Assembly (NCBI GenBank): GCA_009667805.1
Contig: CM019070.1
Coordinates: 52,284,451 to 52,348,450 of the forward strand
Direction: 5' to 3'
From: Leptobrachium leishanense
Lineage: Eukaryota; Chordata; Amphibia; Anura; Megophryidae
Length of the DNA stretch: 64,000 nt
Shown one piece after another: positions 51,417 to 63,400 of the stretch (positions are counted from its first letter, which is position 1; each line of letters begins with the position of its first letter). The translations under genes were made by a program, and so were the position numbers. Below the pieces are notes generated by a model. It made no database searches, was not told the DNA's origin, and was given only the letters and a program-made list of their open reading frames with translations.

Positions 51417-54400
51417 CTTGACAAGTATGGATGGAGAAAAAAAAAGAAATAAAGTATGACCTCACAGAAGATACAGCAATCTAGCTGCCCAAACCTAGAA
51501 ACCGTCACTAAGAACATAGAGACTTTACAAATGTGACGAATTTTGTTTAAATTGGGTAACCAAGCCCCCTTTAAATCACTTGGCATTTTCTAAACCAAGT
51601 CTTTCAGCAACGCAACTGCAAATAGAAAGTGAGCAACTCCATGGCAGGAGCGGGATTTGACTCCAACAGGAACATTTTGTAAATTATGATTAACTTAATT
51701 CAGCAGGTTCAAACAAGCTTTAAGTAAAATGCTACTAAACCACTCAAAATTCGAATTTTTTATTACCTAGTGCTTTGTAAGCATTTACTATGTAGCAACA
51801 AGGTTATTAGGGTGAAGTCTTGGTTGTCATTGGAGTATCATATTACTCAATTTCATAACATAAATGTCCTATAGAAAGTTAAACAAGACTACGCCTCCAA
51901 TTACAGCTCTAACCTCTTTTTAAAGGATTGTCTAGTAAGACAGAACCAGAGTAAGCCAGCAACAGTAATAAAGGTGAGCAGAGTGTCTTAGGTTTGTCAC
52001 TGTTAAATAAAGTTTAACTTTATCACTACAAAGAAGATTGACTATACTGTGCCTGCAAGCCCGATATGGAGTATGGTGAATATGGCGTACTACAGGAGCA
52101 ACGCAAAGAAATTTTGATTATTGCAAACGTAATTAGTATGCATTTGGGCCCCAGAACATGCCCCTAAAGTTTTATCACCGTGGGCATGATACCTGAGGTG
52201 TTCACACATTAAAACTAGCTGGGGATTTGTCATCTCCACAGCTGATCCTGCACAGACTCCTCTGTTCCAGCAGCGCCTTTTGGCCAGCAGATTATGACAG
52301 CTGCTGGCCAAATGGGAATATTCTCAAATATTTCTTACTGTACTGTACAATTAAACGATTTTTCAAAACCCATTGGTTTTCTGGAAAATCTCTTGGTATT
52401 GAAGGGGGTTAAAAAGGTGAGAAATGTGCAACGAGTTAGTAGAGAAAAAAATAAGTTTTAAAAAGGTTCTAAAACAAAAAACTTGACCCCACTGATTATG
52501 ATAATGTTAAAGGGATACTCTAGGCAACATGACCACCTAAGCTTTTTTAGGTGGTCATGATGCCCTGAGTATGCCGCCCTCTGTCCCCCCTCCCTCCGCT
52601 CAGCCGATCGGCTGATAAAGCTGAAAACAGCTGAGAGACGCGGAGGAGTTTACTCCGCCCTCCCAGCGGTCAGTCAGCAGAGCGGGATTCATATTTCGCA
52701 CTATTGCCGAGTAGGAGACGTCATCGCTCTTTCAGCGCGATGACATCTCCAACTCGCCGCAGTAGCTGGCGGCAGCAGCTGAAGATTAGTGTTGCGCTCA
52801 TCCTCTTGCGCGCAACACTAATCTAAGAAGATGGAGCCGGGAGGAAGCCTGCTGATTGGCTGGCTTACGTGAGAGGCGCGCATGTGTGCTTCTCACGTAA
52901 ACCATTAGACAAGTGAAACTAACAAGGACGGGAGCGGAAGAGGAGGGGAGGCGAGTACATAAAAAAAAAAAAAAGACGCCGTTGGAAATAAGTGGATTTT
53001 AGGGTAAGTATTACAGTTAAAAAAAAAAAGGAAAAAGAAATTCCCTACCTAGTTAGTGAGGGAATAGGTATAGTTTAATGTAAAAAAACAGGGGGGGGAT
53101 TTTTGATTAGAGTGTTCCTTTAAGTTACAAATCACATAGGTCGTGGTGCTCTGAAAACTTTACATGACCTTTCCAAGTACATATATTGTATAAACGCATG
53201 CACATAGTTCATGCAACGCACTAGATGTCGTACCTAGAAATGCTGGTTGAGGTAGCGTCTTTTGAACTGGCAGTGCCATTGGATTCCTGGTCAGTTTTAC
53301 TTGGTGAGAAAGTGGTAATGTCTGGCTTTCTGAATGACAAAAACGGTTCTTAAAAAAGTTAGTCGAGGGGAGAAGAAACAGCGAACGGAAAAAGACGTAA
53401 CAAAAACTTATCTTACCGACTCTGATCTGGCAAATCGACAGCAGTATTTTCAAATGATGGACCAGGTCCATTGGTCTAGAAATTAAAGTAAAACTCCAGT
53501 AAACTACTGTTCACATAGGATTTCTGTAAAAATGTAAGTGAATCTTCCAAATAAAAACATACCCAGCGGGAAAAAAAAAAAAAAAAAGTGGAAAGTATAA
53601 GGAGTTTTAAAATTAAAAGGAGTTAGTCGTGAAGTCGCGAGCTGATTGTGGAAGGAACCAAGGAGGTGGAAATACTTTAATTTGAATCCATTTTGGCCTA
53701 ATATCAGATTCCCTAGTAACTTCAGCAATTCATAGCTTTGTAGCACACCCAAAAAAATAAACAATTAGCAGTTTAAAGATGAATGTTTGTTATTACTAAA
53801 ACAGCTTGTGGGTTTTTCTTTTCCTAACAACAAAGATCAGATCAATCCTTCAAATCTGAAAAAGTGAGGGGGGGGGGGGGGGACACGCATTACCGCATAG
53901 CCAAGTCCATTTCACGAGTGCTTACCAACGGCTGGAAGCTGCAAGCTTCATTCTGCATAAGTTTCTTTCTGTGCGAGCCTGGAGGTCGACCCACAGGTTT
54001 CCGCTTTTTCACTTCACCATTGGTTACCACTCTGTAGAAACAACAGAAATTAATGTGACATTACACAGAAAAAAGATCAATACTTACTACACCGCAGGCA
54101 AACCTTAGCCAACAGGATTTAGGTAGTCTATTTCATGCAAAGAACCAAGGCAGCGAGAGGTCACTGCAGTCCCTCCAGCATTTGGAGGGGAAAAAAAACT
54201 GAAACGGAACGGACAGGTTTCCCTTTTCAGAAGTAGATATATGCATGTTGCAAAGAAGAACAACTTTTTTTTTTTTTTTTTTTAAATTACATTTTTATTG
54301 GATATTTCCAGACAGACAAGAAAAATATACATCCATTCAACAACCTTGGGGAAGGAGGGAGGGGGGGAAAGGGGGGGAGGGGTGTGCAGCAGGAGGTATA

Positions 54401-57400
54401 TAGCTCAAACATAGACTTTTACTAGAGACCGCATGCTTTATATATTTTGTGTACATCCCAAAGTTTCCATGGGTCCCATTTGGGAGATTGTAATCCTTCC
54501 GCCATTGTTATCCTAGAATCAAAGCTACAGTATTGTTCCAAAAGGTCGGTCACCTGTTTGCAAGTGGGAACCAGCATAGTTCTCCAATTTCGTGCGAGAA
54601 GTAGGGCGGTTGTAGAAATGAGGATAAATAACATCCGTAGCTGAGGTTGTGGAAGTTTAACCATGCCCAGTAATAAGACTTCAGGTGAGTGCGGAATCTG
54701 TGTACCCAATATTTCTGTCGCCAGTGACGAAATGTCTCTCCACAAAGGGGCTATCCGAGGGCAGTACCACCATATGTGGCTCATCGATCCAGTCTCCAGG
54801 GAACAACTCCAGCAAAGATCCGAATGTTGTGGAGCAAATCATTTGATCTTGTCCGGAGTGAGGTACCACCGGTATAGTATTTTTCTTTGAGTCTCTATCA
54901 GAGTAACACATCTAGTCGCCCCCACAGCGAACATGAAGGCAGATGCCCATTGCGTAGGTGTAAATTTTCGACCAAGTTCTTTTTCCCAGGTGTTTTGGAA
55001 AGACCAGACCACAGTCCGTGTTGGTGTGTTAAGTACTCTATAAAATAACGAAATCGGTCTAGCGGTTGCAAGAGGGTCTAAGCAAAAAAGTTCAGTTTCA
55101 GACAACAATGGCAAAGTAGCTCTCAACTTAGATAATACCGATTGTGACCTAAAATAGGATTGTAATTGTAAATAAGACAAAAACATTGTTTGTGGTACTT
55201 TAAATTTGGTGCATATAGACTCGAAAGGAAGAATGGCGGCCATGTCAAAGAAATGGTGGAGATTCGTAATTCCATATTGTAGCCATTGACGGCATCTCCC
55301 TTGTGGGAGAATGTAGCGGAGTGCTTCCACTGGCATCGCCATGGAGATGGGGTGATGGTACGTAATAAGGGGGAAGATTCGATCCCAAATATACAAGTGC
55401 AGAGACGTGGTAGCCAACGGCAACTGGAACCGCGGTCTGTCCTTTGGGGGGACCCATAACACTTTAGCCAAGTCATGCCCCTCCATGTATGCTGCCTCAA
55501 TGGTGAGCCATTGTGGCGTAGGACGGCTATGAAACACCTCTGACAAGGAGGCAAGGCATGATGCCCAGAAATAATGTTGGATATGTATCATGTTCAATCC
55601 CCCGTCTCTTTGTCTGTAGCATAACAGTCTGCGCGCTATTCGCGGTCTCTTATTATTCCATACATAAGACACCAATATATAGACTGCAACGTAACTAGAA
55701 ATGACTTAGGTAGTTTAAGCGGTAGAGCTCGAAACACAAAGTAATTTCGGTAAGATCACCATCTTTGCTGGCGCCATCCTTCCCATCCATGAGACTTCTC
55801 TCGATCTCCACAGATGCATTAGTGACCTAGTCTCAGAAAGAACGCGTTCATAGTTGTGTTTATATAGACCGTCTGGATGTCCCGTGATTCTAAGTCCCAA
55901 ATATACTAAATATGTTTTGCGCCAATCAAAATTATAATGCATTTTAAGATTGTCTAGTGATTGATGTGGAATATTAAGTGGGAGGGCTTGTGTTTTAAGC
56001 AAGTTCACTAAGTGGTATGAGACTCTACTGTACATTTCCAGCTCCCCATAAAGGGCGGATAGGGAAGCCTCCGGTTCTGTCAAGGTCAGAAGAATATCGT
56101 CAGCATACAGATGTATTTTATGAATCGTCGGACCAACGGCCATGCCTCTAATATTATTTTGCCGTATAGCCTGAGCAAGTGGCTCCAACACTAAGGCGTA
56201 CAAAAGGGGAGAGAGGGGGCATCCCTGTCTTGTGCCATTCGTTATCCTAAATTCCTCCGAGAGGAATCCCGAGTTAACAACTCTAGCGGAAGGGGAATCA
56301 TATAGGGCCTGAATTGCAGCTAATACTGGAGGTGGAAAACCAAACTTTTGAAGAACCACACGAAGGAACAACCAACTCACCCTATCGAACGCCTTCTCAG
56401 CGTCTAAAGACAGGACCAGGCACGGTTGTCCCGATCGTCTTAACACCTCCATCAGATTGATCAATTTTTTCTTTACGGTCTGGGCCTTGTCGGCCCGAAA
56501 TAAATCCTACCTGGTCCTGTCCTATCAATGAGGGCAGAATACGCTGCAGTCTATTCGCCAGTATCTTACTGTAAATCTTTATATCCACATTAAGCAACGA
56601 TATAGGACGAAGGTTACGACAGATGTCAGGGGTCTTGCCCGGTTTAGGGAGCGTGATAATAGGAGCTCGTAACATGTCTGGTGGAAAAGAACCTTGCTCT
56701 CTTGCATCTTCAAAAACTTTACTTAAGTGTGTGAAAAGTTGGGGAGAGAAAGTCAGATAGTATAAACCCATCTGGACCTGGGGCCTTCCGTTTCGGTAAA
56801 GCTTTAATTACTTCAGAAAGCTCCTCTTGGGTGATGGGAGAGGCCAATTTATTCGCTTGTGTAGCCGATAATTTTGGGAGGTTGATATTGCGTAGATAAG
56901 CGTCAATAGTATCGGACGTGGGATGAACATTAGTGTCATCCACCTCCAGATTGTACAATTTTTCGTAGTCACTCGCAAATTAGCCATTGGATTGTAAATA
57001 ATTCCACCATCCGTTTTAAGATGTGAGATCCCAACGTTTGAAGGGGAGGGCTCAAGTCTGCCCGGTTTATTTTGAAACGCATAAAATTTGGCACGCATTC
57101 TATTCATGGCTATGCGATATTTATCAGCCTCTAAATCCGTCAGGGAACGCAGCGCCGCGTCTAATTCGTCTGCTAATTCTGGAGTCGGAGATGCTTTGTT
57201 ACGTGTGTCTATGTCATTTATATCTCGTAATATAGTTACACGTTGCGTCATGTATAATTTCTTAAGTCTAGCCCCCCATTGGATACACGTCCCCCAAACC
57301 ACCGTCTTATGGGCTTGCCAAATTGTAAATGGGCTCATTTCAGGGGACACATTTTCTTTAAAATAATTAATGTTTCCCGAAATCGCTGTCAGCGCCGTTT

Positions 57401-60400
57401 CATGTTTAAGTAAATGTTCCCCAAATCTCCAGGGTGATCCAGTGTACGATTTATAGTCATCTTTTAAAACAATAGTCATCGGGGAATGGTCCGACCACGT
57501 AAAAGGGAGTATATTGCAGTCAGTAATGCGTGGAAGTAGGTTGGTTGGAATTAGAAAGTAATCAATGCGTGAATAACTATTATGCACCCCTGAACGAAAA
57601 GTATAATCCCTCTCTGTGGGATGAAACACGCGCCAAGCGTCATATAGTTGGTGTTGTCTGAGAAAGGAATGAAGTTTGTGTGTCTGTTGTCTCGAATGGG
57701 TCCCTGAGGGATGCGATCGGTCTTTAATTGGATCCAAACAAACATTAAAGTCTCCACACATTATTAAGTCACCTGAAAGTACATCTGTAATTTTGTTCAT
57801 TAGATGTGTCATGAATTGAGTTTGGGAACTATTAGGAGCATAAGCTGACACAAGCGTATAAAGTCTACCGTCAATAGTGCACACTAATATAATATATCTG
57901 CCTCTGGGATCAGTAACAATACGATTAGTTTGTAGCGCAACCCTATTATGAATCAGTATTGTCACCCCTCTAGATTTAGCTCTATAGGTGGAATGAAATT
58001 GAGTGCGATATTGTGGTGCATAAAGTTTTGGGTGGTCTAGTCTTCGAAAGTGTGTCTCCTGGAGGCATACAACATCAGCGTCGTAGGTGCGTATATCCCT
58101 GTATAAAGAATGCCTTTTAACGGGCAGGTTTAGGCCCTTTACATTATAGGTAACTACTTTCATAAAATTCTATACAAAAACACTGCCATTTAAATTCATG
58201 TACGTTGCCTCTGTATATTTATCTATTAGCAAAGTATGATAGGGGCTGCATCCCCCTAGGATTAAAGAATGGGAGGAAGGGAGGGTTAGAGATAAAAAAA
58301 GAACAAATAAGCAAATAAACAAGTTATAAACATTAACAAAACAGAGTGCGTTCAGGAACGCCATACTCTCCATCGGGAATTCCCTACAGTGGGAGGTTCC
58401 CGTACCCCTATACAAAAAGGGTGCGAAACAGGAGAACAAAATAAAAAAATTAAACCAAAAGATGGGGGGGCCCATCTGCAACCAGCAGCGAAACGACAGT
58501 TGGCTGAAATAAAGACAGCAACATTACCCAACTGATATGGTGGAGCAATCCAATTCAAATGGGACTGTTCTGATTCGGAGGAACCAGGTGGGGGCGACTT
58601 TGCGTTTGGAAGTCCCAAAAACAAACTGTACCATTCAGCGAACACGCCATTCAGGCAGCAATTTGGGCACTTGTGACAGTCGCTCTTGGACATCGGGTTC
58701 TATTTGTAATCCCCAGGATTCCAGAGTTGTTCGACCTTCCTCTGTCGAGTTGAACACCGTAGTTGTGCCGTCTCGGAGAACAACCAGCTTGATGGGGAAG
58801 CCCCAGCGGTATAAAATTCCAGCCGAGCGTAGTGTAGTTGTGATAGGCCGAAACAATCTACGCTGTTGCAGGGTTGCTTTCGAAAAATCAGGATATACAG
58901 CAAGGTGACCATATTGGGATCCCAAGACATCCGGTTTACGTAGTGCACGTAATATATCCTCTCGCGGCTTGTAATAGTGTAACTTCAATATTACATCCCT
59001 GGGTGCTTTCTGGGGGGCCGATGGCGGTTTCGGCAATCTGTGGATCCTATCCATGAGTATCCTTTCCCGGAGTGACCCCAGGGAGCAAAAATGAAAAAAA
59101 ATGCGCTACATATGTCCCGAGATCTCGGGGGTGTATTGACTCTGGGACCTCTGATTTTTAAATTGTTTCGGCGGGACCTGTCTTCAAGATCCGCTACTTT
59201 ATTGAGACATTGCTGTAACTTAGCTTCAAGCGTCTCCACCACACCAGCCATATCATTATGCGCTGTCGCCATCTCGGACATTTTACCCTCCAGATGAGAG
59301 GTTCGCTCACCAATATCCTGAATGTCTTTCCTTATGTCCGCAGCCACCGTGTCTAAGCGCGTTGTTAATGTCTCTGAGAAGTCTTTAAACAGCGTCTCCA
59401 TCCGGAAGGTGAATGTGGCCAAGTCAACCTCTGAGTACGTAATCGTTTTCACAGGGGAATGAGGTGTAGATCCGCCGCCATCTTGAGGATCCGCATCCTC
59501 GCGGCGTTTGGTAGGCCGGGGAGTAAAAAACTCCTGTTTCCCTGCGGTTTTCTTAGTTTTAGCAGTAGCCATCCCGATGACTTCAAGTTCCCAGTATGTG
59601 TAGTAAGTTTTGGGGTCTGTATGAGTGCGATGTCCGCTTCAAATCGCTTGCTGGAGCTGAATTAAAGCACGTCCACCATGCTCGGCAGTCGGCCACGCCC
59701 CCCCAAGAAGAACAACTTTAAGGATCAGAACACTAGTGAAAGACCGAAGAACATCAAACTGCCCCCTGCTAGAGACGGACAAACTCTGCACAGCTCAGAG
59801 CTCCACTTAAGCTGAATTATGCAGACCTATAGTAAATTATCAATCAGGACTCTGAACTCCCCAGAATCCTCCATTCCAGGTAGCAATCTGGCTATATAGG
59901 AACGTATTTTTTCTTATGTTTGCTGTCACTCAAACAGAGCTGAATGGCTAGCTGGGATTTGGGTCAGAAATGCCAAAAGCATGTGAATTATTGGTTTAGC
60001 ATGACATACTTCAGATTGGTCTTTAAGAATAGGTCACAAAAGCAATTAAATGATTGTGTGTCGTTTAAACTACAAAATGAAGGCGGTTGCTTTTTGGAAG
60101 TAGATTTATGAACTGGAGAGTTTTACCGACATGTATGATCGAGAGAAGATAAATGTAGACTGCTTTATTTCAAACTAAGGGGAGTGATTCAGCAGGTACC
60201 CATGTTGCAACACCAACAAAAGCAAGCTTTTCACAAAAGTAACATCCAAAGAACAGCAGGAGAAGCTCTACAGTGCAGCTTCTGTCACTATAAAAGAAAG
60301 CTGTGCTGGAGCTGGCGCTTCTTGTCCTGTTAGTGGTTCCTTCTGCTGCACCCCGTGGCTCAGAAGCGTGGTTTCAGGGTTACCATCCTCCTTGTCCCTC

Positions 60401-63400
60401 AAAATATAAAATGACTCGCATAGAGAAATAGTGTATAAAATGGAGTGCAAACAAAGGAGAAGAATGTCGTGCTCGCATTTGCTTGTGTCTTATCGATCAG
60501 ACACCAGATTTGTAGGCAGCCGGTGACTTCAGAAGGTGCACTGGATCACCCATCAGCCTCAGCCACCTCCTCGGCGAATATAAGCATCCAGGACCGGGGA
60601 TAGGCGTAAAATAAGGCAAATATTACTAATAAAATATATAGTATACCAAAAATGAAACAGTTACTACACACAGGTAGTAGTGTGCAACAAAGTTAGTAAA
60701 CATTTAACATACAAATGGTAATAGTCACAGGAGAATATGGGGTTAACCCAAAAGCATAATAGGCATGCAAGTACATCTGAAAAAAACAGATGGACCACTG
60801 GTTCTACCTGGACTAGATTGATAAAACGTAATGTGAGGTGTTAAAAACAGACTTGATTGATCATGATCCCCAGACAAAATTAATAAGAGATCACACTATG
60901 AGGAATCCGAGAAAAAAGTTTTTACTATTAGTTGTACAGCGAATCTGGTAATTGCTCGGAAATAATATATGTACAAGCGGGGAACCAGTCGTGGGACCGT
61001 ATGAACAGCAGGAGAAGAATTGTAATTTGTCAATAAATATCAATGTAAATATATATTTAACTATGTACTCATGCAAAGATATCATCCACAAGGATATAGA
61101 TTGAAAGGCAATTATTTGGAATCACAAAAAACATTGATAGCCGGCTTCACAAGGACAACATTGTCTCAACCTGAATAGAACACGAACGGCAGGAGATTTG
61201 GGGGTAAGGGACTAGCTTATCAAAAAAACATATCCATGTGATAATCTTGATCAATTGAAGTATGCCAAGTACATGCCCCGCTATCGATACTAGAAAACAG
61301 AGGCACACCCGACGCGCGTTCTGCCCTTTAGGTTCGTCAGGAGTGCGTGATCATGGGATGTGAAGGGATCAGGATTAAGTGTTTTTAACACATCACATTA
61401 AAAGGTTACGTTTTATCAATCTAGTCCAGGTAGAACCAGTGCTCCATCTGGTTTTTTCAGATGTACTTGCATGTCTATAGTATACCAAAACGCGTTTTGC
61501 ATAAAAAGCTTCGTCAGTTGGTGCTACAGTAGCACCAACTGATGAAGCTTTTTATGCGAAACGCGTTTTGTTATACATTGTATATTTTATTAGTAATAAA
61601 ATTTGCCTTATTTTACACCTATCCCAGGTCCTGGATGCTTATATTCGCCAAGGAGGTGGCTGAGGCTGATCCGGTGCACCTTCTGAAGTCACCGGCTGCC
61701 TACAAATCTGTTGTCTGATCAATAAGACACCAGCAAATGCGAGTACAACATTCTTCTCCTTTGTTTGCACTCCGTTTTATACAATATTGCTCTATGTTAG
61801 TCATTTTATATTTTGAGGGACACGGAGGATGGAAACCACACTTCTGAGCCACGGGGTGCAGCAGAAGGAACCACTAACAGGACAAGAAGTGCCAGCTCCA
61901 GCACATCTTTTATACTGACTTACAAGGTGGAAAAGGGATATACCACCAAGTGGTCTGTAGAGGCAGCTAACTCCACAAATACGAGATACTGTAGGACTTA
62001 TTTTTTATTCTTCCCTGCACTGATTATTAAGACTTCCACAATCATTAAGACTTTTACAACCTGGAGTATACAGAATAAGACTGTAAATGTCACATTTTTG
62101 TTTTATCCTATTTACATTAATTTACTTGCATTGTATTTTATTTGATTGTACTGAGGTTATTTGCCATCACCACCGGGTGGCGCCAGTGGCACAGATTATC
62201 ACAATTTTTACAACTTCTGTCACTGTTTGGATACTTTGTGAAACGCTAATGTTTGCAACAGCAGCGCTTACTGAATAACCCCTTTAAGAGGCTTTATCTG
62301 GATATGTCAAAGTAATAACGGACGATTACTACACGACTGAATATTCTTACTTTGCAACCGGTATAAGTTTTGATGACTTCCTGCCCTTAATCTTGAACTC
62401 ATGGGACGTACTTTCTTCCTCTTTTTCCAGGTTCACTGCAGCATTTGGAGGAACAGGGGGCACTCGAATTCTCAAGCCAAACAAATGTTTCTTTTTCTTA
62501 ATTTCCTTCCCAGACATAAACCTAAATTAGAAAATGGAATACAAAGTAATGAGTTTTAGGTAGACAAAAGAATACAGCAGTGGTCAAGATGCAACGAGCG
62601 GAGCCAGACTATCTGCAGCAATAACGAAACAAACTGTTGATCATTTACAGGAAAGAAGGAATAAAAAACTTACATGGTTTTATTTTCATTTAATGCATTC
62701 AGAATGTGCTCATATCTTTCTGCTTTAGGTGTGTCAGCCAGCTGGAAATAAAATTAAATTTAAAAATCATAAAGCTGATGTGAGGATTATCAGACAAAGC
62801 CTTCCTATAGTTGTGGGAAGCTTTAGCCATAGCACACCGTACCAACATGTAGGGTGGCAATCTCTGACCTGCTACCATGTGCAGTTCTGTCGTCTGGGAT
62901 ACTGTATTGGAATATTTTCCAGTTATTGTACCGAGAGAGTTAGGCGTTTGTTCAAAAGATACTCCTTTATGTTTATTGAATAACTACAAACATGTTTAGC
63001 ACACCTTAAAGGCTGATTCTTAAGTCTATACACCAAGTAGAATGCTACCCCCACCTGCAGTTATATTTTGCCCAGATATCCAATCTTATGCTCCCTTCCC
63101 CCCATTGTAATTAAAAAGGCTATACCAGCACAAGATGTAACATGCGCTTACAGGTGTTATTCCTCACACACTAGCTATGCCAGCCCGATGCGTAAAATCG
63201 ATAGCTCATGCACATCTTAGACCAGGTGTGGGCAACTACGGCGCTCCAGAGGTTTTGAAACTACATTTCCCGTGATGCTCGGCTGCTCATTGGGTTGCAG
63301 AGCCTCACGGGGAAATATAGTTCCAAAACATTTGGAGGGAAAGGGTTGCTGACCCCTTATATCGTAATATTAATTATTCCTATAAATGTCATTTGGCTGC

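Larger units (their letters stand above)
54268..59704 (-). mobile_element. L1-like non-LTR retrotransposon, nearly full length
   Basis: Read on the minus strand, the 5' end begins GGGGGGCGTGGCCGACTG, followed by ORF1, ORF2, a short 3' region and poly-A (54,268-54,283 as poly-T on the plus strand). A 15-bp target duplication AAGAAGAACAACTTT lies at 54,253-54,267 and 59,705-59,719, with the left copy running into the tail. It sits in an MTF2 intron in the sense orientation. Both ORFs carry frame breaks, so this copy is probably dead. Confidence 0.93.
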
